Assembly (NCBI RefSeq): GCF_947498825.1
Contig: NZ_CANMLV010000026.1
Coordinates: forward strand, 1-64,000
Source of the DNA: an uncultured Cedecea sp.
GTDB lineage: Bacteria; Pseudomonadota; Gammaproteobacteria; Enterobacterales; Enterobacteriaceae
Reading direction: 5' to 3'
DNA: 64,000 bases
This document shows positions 55,061 to 64,000 of the stretch, piece by piece (positions within the stretch are counted from its first letter, which is position 1; each line of letters opens with the position of its first letter). Under the pieces are notes generated by a model. The model saw only the letters and a list, made by a program, of their open reading frames with translations. It was not told the origin of the DNA and did no database searches. The position numbers and the translations under genes are program-made.

Positions 55061-57916
55061 ATGATGTCGCTTACTCCGTTGTTACAGCACCATTTGCAGG
55101 TTGTATTATCACATTTCCCTGAAGATTTTGATGCCCAAAAACTCACTGATGAGGCGCGGGCCGTGCTCTCTGTAAGTGATTTTGTTAGCGACAGCATGGC
55201 GGTTTATCCGGCATGGTTGGATGATTTACAACGGAATGCCCCTCAGACAGAAGAGTGGCAGCACTATGCCAGCTGGCTGCAAGTCGAGTTACAGGACGTG
55301 ACTGACGAAACGGTGCTAATGCGTGTTTTACGCCAGTTTCGTCGTCGAATCATGGTGCGAATTGCCTGGTCTCAGGCGCTGGCACAGGTTGATACCCTTG
55401 AGACACTCAAACAACTGAGTGTGCTGGCGGAAACCTTGATTATTGCCGCCCGTGACTGGTTATATTCTGCCTGTTGTCGTGAATGGGGCACACCGGTTAA
55501 TGCCGAGGGCGTCGCCCAGCCATTATTGATTTTAGGAATGGGAAAACTAGGGGGAGACGAGCTCAACTTCTCCTCAGATATCGACCTCATTTTTGCCTGG
55601 CCGGAAAATGGTTCAACCATTGGTGGTCGTCGTGAGCTGGATAACGCCCAATTTTTTACACGTCTCGGTCAGCGTCTGATTAAGGTATTAGATCAGCCTA
55701 CCGCAGAGGGTTTCGTTTATCGTGTGGATATGCGTTTACGGCCATTTGGTGATAGCGGTCCTTTAGTGATGAGCTTTGCTGCCCTGGAAGATTACTATCA
55801 GGAACAAGGGCGAGACTGGGAACGCTACGCGATGGTTAAAGCTCGTGTGATGGGGGATAACGACGATATCTGGAGCCATGAACTGCGTAAAATGCTGCGT
55901 CCCTTTGTTTTTCGTCGCTATATTGATTTCAGCGTGATTCAGTCTCTGAGAAATATGAAAGGGATGATTGCCCGTGAAGTCAGACGACGGGGACTGACTG
56001 ACAATATTAAACTTGGTGCAGGAGGTATCCGTGAAACGGAGTTTATTGTTCAGGTCTTCCAGCTTATTCGCGGGGGACGTGAACCCTCATTACAGGCCCG
56101 GTCACTGATACCGACCCTTGAAGCTATCGAGCACCTCAATCTATTACCTGCTGATGATGCAGCCAGATTACGTGCCGCCTATCTCTATCTCCGCCGGCTG
56201 GAAAACTTGCTACAGAGTATCAATGATGAGCAGACGCAGACCTTGCCCGGTGATGAGCTAAATCGTGCGCGTCTTGCCTGGGGAATGCAGATGGCCGACT
56301 GGCATGAACTGGAACAAACGCTACAGCGGCATATGCACAACGTCCGTCAGGTGTTTAATGAGTTGATTGGCGATGATGAACCCGAAGCCGGAGAAGATAG
56401 TGACTCTGAAGCCTGGCGTGAACTCTGGCTGGATGCACTGGATAGCGATGAAACCACTCCGATACTTAATCATCTGACCCCTGAAGTTCGCCGTCAGGTT
56501 ATTAAATATCTCGCTGATTTTCGTGAGGATACTAATAAGCGTACCATCGGCTCGCGAGGCAGATTAGTGCTCGACCAACTGATGCCGCGTTTATTACGTG
56601 AGTCTTGCCAGCAAGAAAGTGCTGCTCTGGCACTTTCCCGTATGATCCCGCTGTTACTGAGTATCGTCACCCGCACCACCTATCTGGAGCTATTATCGGA
56701 ATATCCTGGCGCGCTCAAACAGCTAGTGATGCTCTGTATTGCCTCGCCGATGATTGCCGAGAAGCTTACCAGATATCCGTTGTTACTGGATGAGTTGCTG
56801 GATCCTAATACGCTGTATCAGCCGACGGCTACCGACGCTTATCGGGATGAATTGCGTCAGTATTTACTCCGTGTTCACGATGATGAAGAGCAACAACTCG
56901 AAGCGTTACGGCAGTTTAAACAGGTACAGTTATTACGTGTTGCAGCGGCAGATATCGCCGGAACGTTGCCGGTGATGAAAGTCAGCGATCACTTAACCTG
57001 GCTGGCAGAGGCCATTATTGATGCTGTCGTGCAGCAAGCCTGGGCTCAGATGGTCGCGCGTTATGGACAGCCTCGTCATTTACTGGGACAAAATAGTCGA
57101 GGATTTGCGGTGGTGGGTTACGGCAAGCTGGGGGGGCTGGAGTTGGGCTACAGTTCTGACCTTGACTTGGTCTTTTTGCACAATTGTCCGGCGAATGACA
57201 CCACAGATGGTGAGCGTGAAATTGATGGTCGCCAGTTCTATTTACGTCTGGCCCAGCGCATTTTGCATTTATTCAGTACCCGCACGGCATCAGGTATCTT
57301 ATATGAAGTGGATGCGCGTCTACGCCCATCAGGCGCGGCAGGCATGCTGGTGACCACGGTGGATGCATTTGCAGATTATCAGAAAAACGAGGCCTGGACC
57401 TGGGAACATCAGGCTCTGGTGCGGGCCCGTGTTGTCTATGGTGATCCGGTACTGAACCAACAGTTTACTGCTATTCGACATGAAGTGCTGTGCCGGCCGA
57501 GGGAAGGGACGGTACTGCAAACTGAGGTGCGAGAAATGCGTGAAAAAATGCGCGCGCATCTGGGTAATAAAAATCGTGAACGTTTCGATATTAAAGCCGA
57601 TGCAGGGGGGATTACCGATATTGAGTTTATTACCCAGTATCTTGTCCTGCGCTATGCATCAATGAGCCCTGATTTGACGCGCTGGCCTGATAATGTGCGT
57701 ATTCTGGAGCTTATGGTGCAAGATAATATCATCAGTGAAGAAGAGTCTGGAGCGCTGACTCATGCCTACGTTACGTTACGTGATGAGCTGCATCATCTTG
57801 CTTTGCAAACGTTGCCGGGTCATGTCGCATTGAATGTTTTTGTTGAAGAACGTGAGCAGGTCAATCGTAGCTGGCGGACTTGGCTTGGTGAGTCACACGC
57901 GAGCACAGAGAACTAA
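55061..57916 (+). CDS. glnE: Glutamine synthetase adenylyltransferase/adenylyl-removing enzyme
   Basis: A 951-residue bifunctional regulator of glutamine synthetase. Two nucleotidyltransferase domains are seen: the N-terminal de-adenylylating one ([20 protein letters not shown], about 165-185) and the C-terminal adenylylating one ([19 protein letters not shown], about 685-705), each followed by helical GlnD-PII-binding parts and separated by a linker. Both active-site GxLGGxELxxxSDxDL patterns are intact. It follows ygiF and precedes hldE, the E. coli order. Confidence 0.97.
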   Translation: MMSLTPLLQHHLQVVLSHFPEDFDAQKLTDEARAVLSVSDFVSDSMAVYPAWLDDLQRNAPQTEEWQHYASWLQVELQDVTDETVLMRVLRQFRRRIMVRIAWSQALAQVDTLETLKQLSVLAETLIIAARDWLYSACCREWGTPVNAEGVAQPLLILGMGKLGGDELNFSSDIDLIFAWPENGSTIGGRRELDNAQFFTRLGQRLIKVLDQPTAEGFVYRVDMRLRPFGDSGPLVMSFAALEDYYQEQGRDWERYAMVKARVMGDNDDIWSHELRKMLRPFVFRRYIDFSVIQSLRNMKGMIAREVRRRGLTDNIKLGAGGIRETEFIVQVFQLIRGGREPSLQARSLIPTLEAIEHLNLLPADDAARLRAAYLYLRRLENLLQSINDEQTQTLPGDELNRARLAWGMQMADWHELEQTLQRHMHNVRQVFNELIGDDEPEAGEDSDSEAWRELWLDALDSDETTPILNHLTPEVRRQVIKYLADFREDTNKRTIGSRGRLVLDQLMPRLLRESCQQESAALALSRMIPLLLSIVTRTTYLELLSEYPGALKQLVMLCIASPMIAEKLTRYPLLLDELLDPNTLYQPTATDAYRDELRQYLLRVHDDEEQQLEALRQFKQVQLLRVAAADIAGTLPVMKVSDHLTWLAEAIIDAVVQQAWAQMVARYGQPRHLLGQNSRGFAVVGYGKLGGLELGYSSDLDLVFLHNCPANDTTDGEREIDGRQFYLRLAQRILHLFSTRTASGILYEVDARLRPSGAAGMLVTTVDAFADYQKNEAWTWEHQALVRARVVYGDPVLNQQFTAIRHEVLCRPREGTVLQTEVREMREKMRAHLGNKNRERFDIKADAGGITDIEFITQYLVLRYASMSPDLTRWPDNVRILELMVQDNIISEEESGALTHAYVTLRDELHHLALQTLPGHVALNVFVEEREQVNRSWRTWLGESHASTEN

Positions 57917-57965
57917 ATATGTTATTATCCCTCGCAAAATTTTATCCCGTGCTGGAGAGTCAGGA

Positions 57966-59393
57966 ATGAAAGTAACACTGCCGGAATATAGTCGTGCTGG
58001 TGTCATGGTGGTTGGTGATGTCATGCTGGATCGCTATTGGTATGGGCCAACCAGCCGTATTTCACCAGAAGCTCCGGTACCGGTGGTTAAAGTTGATACG
58101 ATTGAAGAACGTCCTGGAGGGGCCGCAAACGTTGCAATGAATATTGCCTCCCTGGGCGCAGGTTCCCGCTTAGTCGGACTTACTGGTATCGATGATGCAG
58201 CCCGTGCGCTGAGTCAGACGCTGGCAGGGGTTAACGTAAAGTGTGATTTTGTTTCTGTCCCCACGCACCCAACGATTACCAAGCTACGGGTGCTTTCCCG
58301 TAATCAGCAGCTTATCCGTCTGGATTTTGAAGAGGGATTCGCGGGTATTGACCCTACCCCCCTGCATGAGCGTATCAGTCAGGCGCTGCCGCATATTGGC
58401 GCTCTGGTTCTGTCTGATTATGCGAAGGGGGCACTGGAAAGCGTTCAGCAGATGATTTGTCTGGCTCGCGAAGCCAATGTTCCGGTACTTATCGACCCGA
58501 AAGGCACTGACTTTGAGCGTTACCGCGGAGCCACTTTACTGACGCCAAACCTGGCTGAATTCGAAGCTGTGGTGGGGAAATGTCATAGTGAAGAGCAGTT
58601 AGTAACGCGTGGTATGGCGCTTATTGCTGAGTTTTCATTATCTGCTCTACTGATAACCCGTTCAGAACAAGGCATGACCTTATTACGTCCAGACGTCGAG
58701 CCTTTCAACTTAGCCACGCAGGCTCAGGAAGTTTACGATGTTACCGGTGCCGGTGATACGGTGATTGGTGTGCTGGCTGCCACCCTGGCGTCAGGTCATT
58801 CACTGGAAGAGGCCTGCTATTTTGCTAATGCTGCCGCTGGTGTGGTGGTGGGTAAACTGGGGACCTCGACTGTTTCTCCTGTCGAACTGGAAAATGCGGT
58901 GCGTGGACGTTCAGAAACCGGATTTGGTGTGATGAGTGAAGCTGAACTCAGCGTTGCTGTTGAAGCTGCACGTAAACGTGGTGAGCGGGTGGTGATGACC
59001 AATGGCGTGTTTGATATTCTTCATGCGGGTCACGTATCTTACTTGGCTAATGCGCGTAAGCTGGGTGACCGACTGATTGTTGCGGTAAACAGTGATGCTT
59101 CCACCCGGCGTCTGAAAGGCGAGACGCGTCCCGTAAATCCTCAGGATCAGCGTATGATCGTACTGGCGGCACTGGAGGCTGTTGACTGGGTAGTGTTGTT
59201 TGAAGAAGACACGCCGCAACGCTTAATTGGTGAGATCCTGCCGGACCGACTGGTAAAGGGAGGGGATTATAAACCCGACCAGATTGCCGGAAGTCAGGAA
59301 GTATGGGCTAACGGTGGTGAAGTGATGGTCCTGAATTTTGAAGATGGTTGCTCGACGACCAATATCATCAAAAAAATCCAGAGTCACAACTAA
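57966..59393 (+). CDS. hldE: Bifunctional heptose 7-phosphate kinase / heptose 1-phosphate adenylyltransferase
   Basis: A 475-residue enzyme of ADP-heptose synthesis for the LPS core. The N-terminal PfkB-type kinase (1 to about 320) shows [13 protein letters not shown] and the catalytic [10 protein letters not shown]; the C-terminal nucleotidyltransferase (about 340-475) shows [20 protein letters not shown] at 57966 gives the conserved MKVTLPEY start; the longer frame overlaps glnE. It starts 49 bp after glnE. Confidence 0.97.
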   Translation: MKVTLPEYSRAGVMVVGDVMLDRYWYGPTSRISPEAPVPVVKVDTIEERPGGAANVAMNIASLGAGSRLVGLTGIDDAARALSQTLAGVNVKCDFVSVPTHPTITKLRVLSRNQQLIRLDFEEGFAGIDPTPLHERISQALPHIGALVLSDYAKGALESVQQMICLAREANVPVLIDPKGTDFERYRGATLLTPNLAEFEAVVGKCHSEEQLVTRGMALIAEFSLSALLITRSEQGMTLLRPDVEPFNLATQAQEVYDVTGAGDTVIGVLAATLASGHSLEEACYFANAAAGVVVGKLGTSTVSPVELENAVRGRSETGFGVMSEAELSVAVEAARKRGERVVMTNGVFDILHAGHVSYLANARKLGDRLIVAVNSDASTRRLKGETRPVNPQDQRMIVLAALEAVDWVVLFEEDTPQRLIGEILPDRLVKGGDYKPDQIAGSQEVWANGGEVMVLNFEDGCSTTNIIKKIQSHN

Positions 59394-59412
59394 ACCTGCA
59401 TTGTGCTATTAC

Positions 59413-59447
59413 ATCAGCAACGAACAGCTATCGCTTTCGTTGCTGAT
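59413..59447. other. 12-bp hairpin after hldE
   Basis: ATCAGCAACGAA and TTCGTTGCTGAT form a perfect 12-bp stem with an 11-base loop. No T-tract follows, so it may be an mRNA-stabilising structure or a weak terminator. Confidence 0.5.
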
Positions 59448-59479
59448 CGCCCCGACAAAATCGGATATGCCCGGTAATC

Positions 59480-60283
59480 ATGACTGACAGTAACGCTTCC
59501 TCTTCTCAACGACCGCCACATTCATTGCTGAAAAAAATATTATTAACGCTGACCCTTATCGGTGCGATTGCGCTCGCACTGCCTGTGCTGTATTTGGCAT
59601 GGTTACATTATAACAGTCAGCAACTATGGCAGATAGTGAGTGAGCGTTGTGTGCCTGAGCAACAGCGTTCAGGCTCTCCTGCACCTTGCTTACAGGTTAA
59701 TCTGGCGCAGCGCTATGTTGTTTTTAATGATGCTAATGGTCCGTTGCATACCCTGTTGATCCCGACAGATAAAATTACCGGTATTGAAAGCCCCGTACTC
59801 CTGGAGGATAAAACAGAAAACTATTTCCAACATGGCTGGAATACGCGTTATTTCTTACAGCAGCAAGCGGCATTTCCGATCCCAGAACGCTATCTGGCCC
59901 TGGCGGTGAACTCCCGCTACGGGCGCACCCAAAACCAGCTACATCTTCACCTGTCTTGCCTGAAACCAGAGGTCTACCAGACCATTTTGCAGCAAGCAGA
60001 AAATATCGGTTATCAGTGGAAGGAACTGAACACGCCCCTGTCAGGACGGCGCTATCTCGCGATTAAAGTCGCTGAGGCGACGGATCCCTTTATCGCTCTC
60101 GCACAGTATGTACAAACCGCAAGAGACTCTATGGACAACTACGGTTTAGTGCGTATAGCAGCGAATAATGGTGACGCTATTTTGCTGGCAACCCAGGTAC
60201 AGCTAATGGCACTTACCTTAGGAACCGCAGAGGAGTTACTTGATTTCGACTGTAAAGTGGCTCAGCCATTAAAGGATAAATAA
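59480..60283 (+). CDS. cdh: CDP-diacylglycerol pyrophosphatase
   Basis: A 267-residue protein with a single N-terminal membrane segment (about 19-43), the rest periplasmic. It hydrolyses CDP-diacylglycerol to phosphatidate and CMP. The HIT-like pattern is recognisable: QLHLHLSCLKPEVY contains the His triad, and CVPEQQRSG with PCLQVNLAQRYVVFND are family segments. Slightly longer at the N-terminus than E. coli Cdh. Its last 22 bases overlap the convergent yjjA-like gene. Confidence 0.9.
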   Translation: MTDSNASSSQRPPHSLLKKILLTLTLIGAIALALPVLYLAWLHYNSQQLWQIVSERCVPEQQRSGSPAPCLQVNLAQRYVVFNDANGPLHTLLIPTDKITGIESPVLLEDKTENYFQHGWNTRYFLQQQAAFPIPERYLALAVNSRYGRTQNQLHLHLSCLKPEVYQTILQQAENIGYQWKELNTPLSGRRYLAIKVAEATDPFIALAQYVQTARDSMDNYGLVRIAANNGDAILLATQVQLMALTLGTAEELLDFDCKVAQPLKDK

Positions 60284-60771
60284 TCCATACCTTGTTTAAG
60301 CACCAGATCACAGGCTTTGGTTTTGACCTCAGCGGCGAGCTCAGAATGGCTCAAGTCCTTCATATCCAGCTGCTGACCATTATGCGTGTTGAGTAATCCG
60401 GATAAACCCTGGGCATAGTCCTTCTTCGCGGCAGTATTACGAGGATGAGTGAGACCCAGTTTATAGACTAACTTGCCCTGTATTTTCTCGGCATTTGCCA
60501 TTGAGGAAAGTTTGTTTCTTGTGCAGTATTCAATCACCCCAGCTGCATTCTCCATCGTATTGGCGCTGAGAGTGGTGTTTCCCCCTTCAAGCAGAGCACT
60601 CAAAGAGGAAAGAGAGAGCCCGCCGCTTTGTGTTCCCGCTACGATGTTATGATTATTCTGTTCTTCGGATAACTTAGCGAGCTTTTCTTGCAAGACGATT
60701 GCAGTGCAATTCATTGATATTGATGAAAATGCTATCGCGGTACTGCAGTAAAGCCAGTATGGATGATTCAT
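60262..60771 (-). CDS. yjjA: DUF2501 protein (YjjA-like)
   Basis: A 169-residue exported protein: signal peptide at about 1-25, then a DUF2501 domain rich in alanine, leucine and small residues (GGLSLSSLSALLEGG, ENAAGVIEYCTRNKL, GLSGLLNTHNGQQLDMKDL), with two cysteines likely to form a disulfide. E. coli YjjA has the same build and lies near yjjB-yjjP. ATG at 60771 puts the signal first, with AAGGA upstream. Convergent with cdh. Function unknown. Confidence 0.8.
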   Translation of the reverse strand: MNHPYWLYCSTAIAFSSISMNCTAIVLQEKLAKLSEEQNNHNIVAGTQSGGLSLSSLSALLEGGNTTLSANTMENAAGVIEYCTRNKLSSMANAEKIQGKLVYKLGLTHPRNTAAKKDYAQGLSGLLNTHNGQQLDMKDLSHSELAAEVKTKACDLVLKQGMDYLSFNG

Positions 60772-60994
60772 TTTTTCTGTCCTTGTGTAGTTGCCATAAC
60801 GGCAATTTCCTGAGTTCATTATTACTTGTAGCAATAACTTTTCTGATGAGGTGCTTTTCACTTTAAGCGCTGAATATTATGCTGATGAGACAGCGCTCGA
60901 TATGCAACAGAAAATGTTCTGTAGATGCACTATGTTGATCAGAATATTTTGAATGTTGCGATATATAATAGCGCGCTATTTATATATATTTTTT

Positions 60995-61447
60995 TTAAAT
61001 TCCGCTGTTGAGCTGCTGGCGCAGTTGCTCAAGTTGTGTTTTGAGAACCACAATATCATCAGCACTACAACTTAACGTTTGTCTGAGTGATTCAGGGAGA
61101 CTTTTTGCTTTTTCTTTCAGTTCTCGCCCTTCAGTCGTCAGCGTGATGACGACTTGGCGCTCATCGTCACGAGAACGATGGCGTAACACCCATCCGGCAC
61201 TTTCGAGCCGCTTGAGCAGCGGGGTCAGTGTAGCCGAGTCCAGGAACAGCTGTTCACCAATTTGTGAGAGCGTAACATCATCTTGTTGCCACAGAACTAG
61301 CATCACCAAATATTGCGGATAAGTTAGCTTTAAGGGGGCCAGCCACTGACGATAACGCTTATTGATGGCTAAATTAGTGGAATAAACTGCAAAACAAAGC
61401 TGGTTTTCTAATTGCAATGTATCTGCCGCAGACAAAGGTGTTTTCAT
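60995..61447 (-). CDS. MarR-family regulator, OhrR-like
   Basis: A 150-residue winged-helix repressor. The N-terminal [19 protein letters not shown] contains the reactive cysteine and context typical of OhrR organic-peroxide sensors; the DNA-binding part is [30 protein letters not shown] and the wing [17 protein letters not shown] at 61447 is chosen since the upstream 31 residues fall outside the family. OhrR usually neighbours ohr, but no ohr gene is in this window. In E. coli dnaC and dnaT occupy this spot between yjjA and yjjB. Confidence 0.83.
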   Translation of the reverse strand: MKTPLSAADTLQLENQLCFAVYSTNLAINKRYRQWLAPLKLTYPQYLVMLVLWQQDDVTLSQIGEQLFLDSATLTPLLKRLESAGWVLRHRSRDDERQVVITLTTEGRELKEKAKSLPESLRQTLSCSADDIVVLKTQLEQLRQQLNSGI

Positions 61448-61549
61448 TTTTATGACTGTAAATAGTAGTAGATTAAATAGCAAATTTTTTAAGCAATCAT
61501 AACGTGGTGAATCTTCAATACGGTATGATTGCTTAAGCATGGCGATAAT

Positions 61550-62023
61550 TTATACACGAGGTCTTTTACGATAGAGCCATAATGCGGGAAGCGACAGGCC
61601 TATAGATAATGCGCCGACAATATAAGAGGCTTTAAGAAAATTCATCACGGCCTGGATAAATAAAGGTTCACTGTAGCCAGACTGACTCAATTTTACTAAA
61701 GAAATCATCGAGGTATAGGCATAAATCCCCGGGAACATGGGAATAACTGCCGAGACGGTAAATATTTTTGGGTGAGCAAGATACCAGCGTGACCATTGAA
61801 TACCAATGATACCCACCAGAATAGCAGACAAAAAGGTCCCCAATTCAATACTCAGTCCCAGAGATTGCATTATCATGCGTGAACCATGACCAATCGCCCC
61901 CAGTAAAGCGCAATAGGGGAGCGCGCGAACAGGGACATTAAATACCATGGCAAATCCTAAGGCGGGTATTGCTGCTAGCAACATATCCTGGATGAGCGCA
62001 AGGATAAATTCTATTATTACCAT
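61550..62023 (-). CDS. yjjB: Succinate/threonine-serine exporter subunit YjjB
   Basis: A 157-residue membrane protein with about five hydrophobic segments (ThrE_2 / DUF3815 family). With YjjP it forms the split ThrE-type exporter reported to export succinate in E. coli. Text such as [34 protein letters not shown] and the C-terminal LYRKRPRV matches E. coli. ATG at 62023 overlaps the yjjP stop (ATGGTAA) and is preferred to an ATG five codons earlier. Confidence 0.9.
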   Translation of the reverse strand: MVIIEFILALIQDMLLAAIPALGFAMVFNVPVRALPYCALLGAIGHGSRMIMQSLGLSIELGTFLSAILVGIIGIQWSRWYLAHPKIFTVSAVIPMFPGIYAYTSMISLVKLSQSGYSEPLFIQAVMNFLKASYIVGALSIGLSLPALWLYRKRPRV

Positions 62024-62790
62024 CCGTTTAACCCCCATAAAGAAAGTGCTGTAACAATCCCTATGCAGGTAGCCAGTGTCAGCAAACTAGCCATTGCCCA
62101 GCGTGCCAGACCGGTATTAACGTGTCCTTTAAACATATCTGCGACAGCATTTATCAGAGGGAAGCCCGGAACCAGCAGTAACACACTGGAAGCGATAGCA
62201 ATAGTGGAGGTATGGGTAAATATTCCCTTACCGATGAGTAAACCAGAAACACTGGTGGCGATAAAAGCCGTAATTGCAAACGTAATTTGTGGGTGGAGTC
62301 GTCGCTGAGTGAGTAGCAGACGGAAATACATTGCTACTGAGCTGGCAATAAAAGTGACTAAAGCACCGTCCCAGCCGCCTGCATTTAATTTGCAAAAACT
62401 GGCGCAAGACAAACCCACGATGAGCACCATTAACCAGCGCGGATACCGCAGTGGTTTGAGATGTGAAAATCGTTTTAACACATCCTTATGATCCAGCAGC
62501 TTATGTTCAGCCATAATCACAATATGTTGAACTTCGGTCACCATATGCATATTTATACCGTGATCGTTATTTTTCCGCGTGGTAGTGATGCAGTGATTAT
62601 TTTTGATAGTACTGAGAACAATAGCGTTTGCTGAGATAGATAGTTCAACACTATCCATGCCTAATGCTTTACCCAGGCGGGTAGCAAGTTCTTCAACCAG
62701 AGCACTTTCAGCCCCATGCTGAAGTAAAAAAATAGCGCATTGGATGCATAAACGGGTTATCTCATGATGATGAGAGGTTTCAGTTTGCAT
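62017..62790 (-). CDS. yjjP: Succinate/threonine-serine exporter subunit YjjP
   Basis: A 257-residue protein of the ThrE_1 / DUF1212 family: cytoplasmic hydrolase-like N-terminal half ([23 protein letters not shown]), then five membrane segments. [29 protein letters not shown] is the family signature. It pairs with yjjB immediately downstream, overlapping by seven bases. Closely similar to E. coli YjjP along its length. Confidence 0.92.
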   Translation of the reverse strand: MQTETSHHHEITRLCIQCAIFLLQHGAESALVEELATRLGKALGMDSVELSISANAIVLSTIKNNHCITTTRKNNDHGINMHMVTEVQHIVIMAEHKLLDHKDVLKRFSHLKPLRYPRWLMVLIVGLSCASFCKLNAGGWDGALVTFIASSVAMYFRLLLTQRRLHPQITFAITAFIATSVSGLLIGKGIFTHTSTIAIASSVLLLVPGFPLINAVADMFKGHVNTGLARWAMASLLTLATCIGIVTALSLWGLNGW

Positions 62791-63066
62791 AACGAACCCT
62801 AAAAGATATAAACGACCGCTTTTTTATTTGTTTTATTATTAGCATATATGAGGGCTAGAGCCTAAGTATCTGAGATCAATATTTATGCAGTTTTTTTAGA
62901 TAATCAGGAAGTGAATTTTTTCCTGTAAGGGGCGCTATCGAGCCAAAGCGATCTCTGCTGTTCAAAAAAAGAACAGGATGATTCAGGGGCTGCCGCTCTC
63001 AGTCTGGAAGCGCACATTTTGTGAAATGTATAAAATAATAATACTAAGGAATAATTAATTAGATTA
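62791..63066. other. Spacer, nothing recognised
   Basis: About 276 AT-rich bases between yjjP and the diguanylate cyclase gene; presumably the yjjPB promoter. No repeat, RNA or operator was recognised. Confidence 0.4.
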
Positions 63067-64000
63067 TTACAGGTCAAATGCCTCTGCGGGTAATATTTTA
63101 TTTCGCCCGTGGTTCTTAGCTTTATACAAAGCCTGATCTGCTAGCAATATTGCCTGTTCAATATCATCTCCTTGTAATGGAGTAATACCAATACTAATAG
63201 TAATATTATTATCCAGTTCAGTACTAAATTGATGCATAATATTCAGGTCATAAACGTATTGACGAATACGTTCCGCCGTCTGTAAAGCTTGTGAACTTTG
63301 AATATCTGTCAACATCACCAGAAACTCTTCACCGCCATAACGGGCTACAATATCCTTAGCGCGAACCGCATCACGAATAGCCGCAGAAACCCGCGTCAGT
63401 GTCTGATCGCCCATAGTATGGCCATAATGGTCGTTATAGGCTTTGAAACGATCGATATCCAGCAACAAAATAAAGTGATTACCTTTGCCTTGGGCCATGA
63501 TGCTATCGAAACGATGCTGGAAACCACGACGATTATAGAGTCCGGTTAATGGATCTAACATACTGAGATCGCTGAGCCTTTCCCGTTCTTCTTGAAATTT
63601 ATTCATCAGACGCTGATTAAACTCGGTATGTCGTTTCTGTATCTGATATTGGATAGTAATGCCTAATGCAGGTATTACGACAGGGAATATCAGCCATATC
63701 CCATAAGCACTGTTATCCAGCCAGAAAACAGCAAGATAAACGGGCAGGCAATAGAGGACAAAAGCATAAATATTATTTATAAATGAAAGTGTTGCGATCA
63801 ATAAAACTGACAGCAAACTCATCATCAGAACAAGATGTTGATATTCTGTTAATAAATCATTTTTAATAATCAGCTGTGATGCCCACAACAAACCATAAAA
63901 CGATGCCGCTATATTTATATTAATCAGTCTGTTAGCATAGAATATAGTCAGGGAAAGAAAAATTATGCTGCTGACCAGAATCAATACGACGGGCAAAGCG
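63067..64000 (-). CDS. Membrane diguanylate cyclase (GGDEF), 5' end outside window
   Basis: At least 311 codons; the frame runs to the window edge, so the start lies outside or is a TTG near 63996. The N-terminal half has five to six hydrophobic segments (about 1-120), then a short helix, and a GGDEF domain (about 150-300). The active site reads RYGGEEF, and an RxxD inhibitory site (RAKD) lies five residues before it, so it should make cyclic di-GMP from GTP with product feedback. Other motifs are MLDPLTGLYNRRGF and LLDIDRFKAYNDHYGH. The sensor signal is unknown. Confidence 0.88.
   Translation of the reverse strand, partial: ALPVVLILVSSIIFLSLTIFYANRLININIAASFYGLLWASQLIIKNDLLTEYQHLVLMMSLLSVLLIATLSFINNIYAFVLYCLPVYLAVFWLDNSAYGIWLIFPVVIPALGITIQYQIQKRHTEFNQRLMNKFQEERERLSDLSMLDPLTGLYNRRGFQHRFDSIMAQGKGNHFILLLDIDRFKAYNDHYGHTMGDQTLTRVSAAIRDAVRAKDIVARYGGEEFLVMLTDIQSSQALQTAERIRQYVYDLNIMHQFSTELDNNITISIGITPLQGDDIEQAILLADQALYKAKNHGRNKILPAEAFDL

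Noticed and set aside
59413-59447. Rho-independent terminator for hldE
   Set aside because: The 12-bp stem is strong, but no T-tract follows on the plus strand, so a terminator call is not supported.
60961-60994. Palindrome AATAGCGCGCTATT and T-run after the OhrR-like gene as a terminator
   Set aside because: The T-run lies on the wrong side for the minus-strand gene and no gene on the plus strand ends there.

Overview
The window is a chromosomal stretch from a gamma-proteobacterium of the order Enterobacterales. The evidence is the E. coli-like narXL/narK/narGHJI locus, the macromolecular-synthesis operon rpsU-dnaG-rpoD with mug and the ileX-type tRNA beside it, tsaD, plsY/folB, cca-ygiM-ygiF-glnE-hldE, and yjjA/yjjB/yjjP. 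Interspersed imperfect palindromes of the kind common in Yersinia, Serratia and Photorhabdus also occur. The genus cannot be fixed from the sequence alone.

Left part (1-5.5 kb): the 3' end of a group II intron (domains V and VI) lies beside a strange open reading frame. That frame joins a 5'-truncated TIM-barrel sugar isomerase to a complete autotransporter alpha-linker and beta-barrel. Next comes a rhamnogalacturonan-oligomer uptake and cleavage pair (rhiT-rhiN like) with a KdgR-like operator. Region 5.5-18.8 kb is the anaerobic nitrate respiration locus: narGHJI, narK and the divergent narXL, with perfect FNR boxes ahead of narG and narK. After it come a Crp/Fnr-type regulator, a cupin and a methyltransferase. 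Region 18.9-23.7 kb has a YedE-type selenium transporter with a DUF3343 partner, then adeQ (frameshifted) divergent from the adenine deaminase gene ade.

Region 23.7-30.7 kb is an RND efflux locus resembling Acinetobacter adeRS-adeAB, with an extra MarA-like regulator at the operon end, followed by an orphan TolA-C lipoprotein. Region 30.9-40.5 kb is a fructose-type PTS locus laid out like E. coli frw/ptsA/yijO. It carries a GatZ/KbaZ-type protein and a transaldolase, and faces a HAD phosphatase and a PHP-domain phosphatase; I infer uptake of a ketose that is epimerised into the fructose-6-phosphate pool. From 41 kb on the content is mostly core: yfdC, tRNA-Ile(CAU), mug, rpoD-dnaG-rpsU, tsaD, plsY, folB, cca, ygiM, ygiF, glnE, hldE, cdh, yjjA, an OhrR-like MarR regulator, yjjBP and a diguanylate cyclase cut by the window end.

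The most unusual signal is a roughly 140-bp non-coding element present twice (5326-5465 and 12509-12647). Each copy is flanked by a 22-bp direct repeat, and in each case that repeat is the local transcription-terminator hairpin, with a different sequence at the two sites. The simplest reading is a small mobile element that inserts into terminator hairpins and duplicates the whole hairpin as its target site. Its internal stem covaries between copies while a 15-bp perfect stem is invariant. Other relics include a 49-bp IS3-family end-to-end remnant with a 4-bp target duplication and a recent tandem duplication of an interspersed palindrome.
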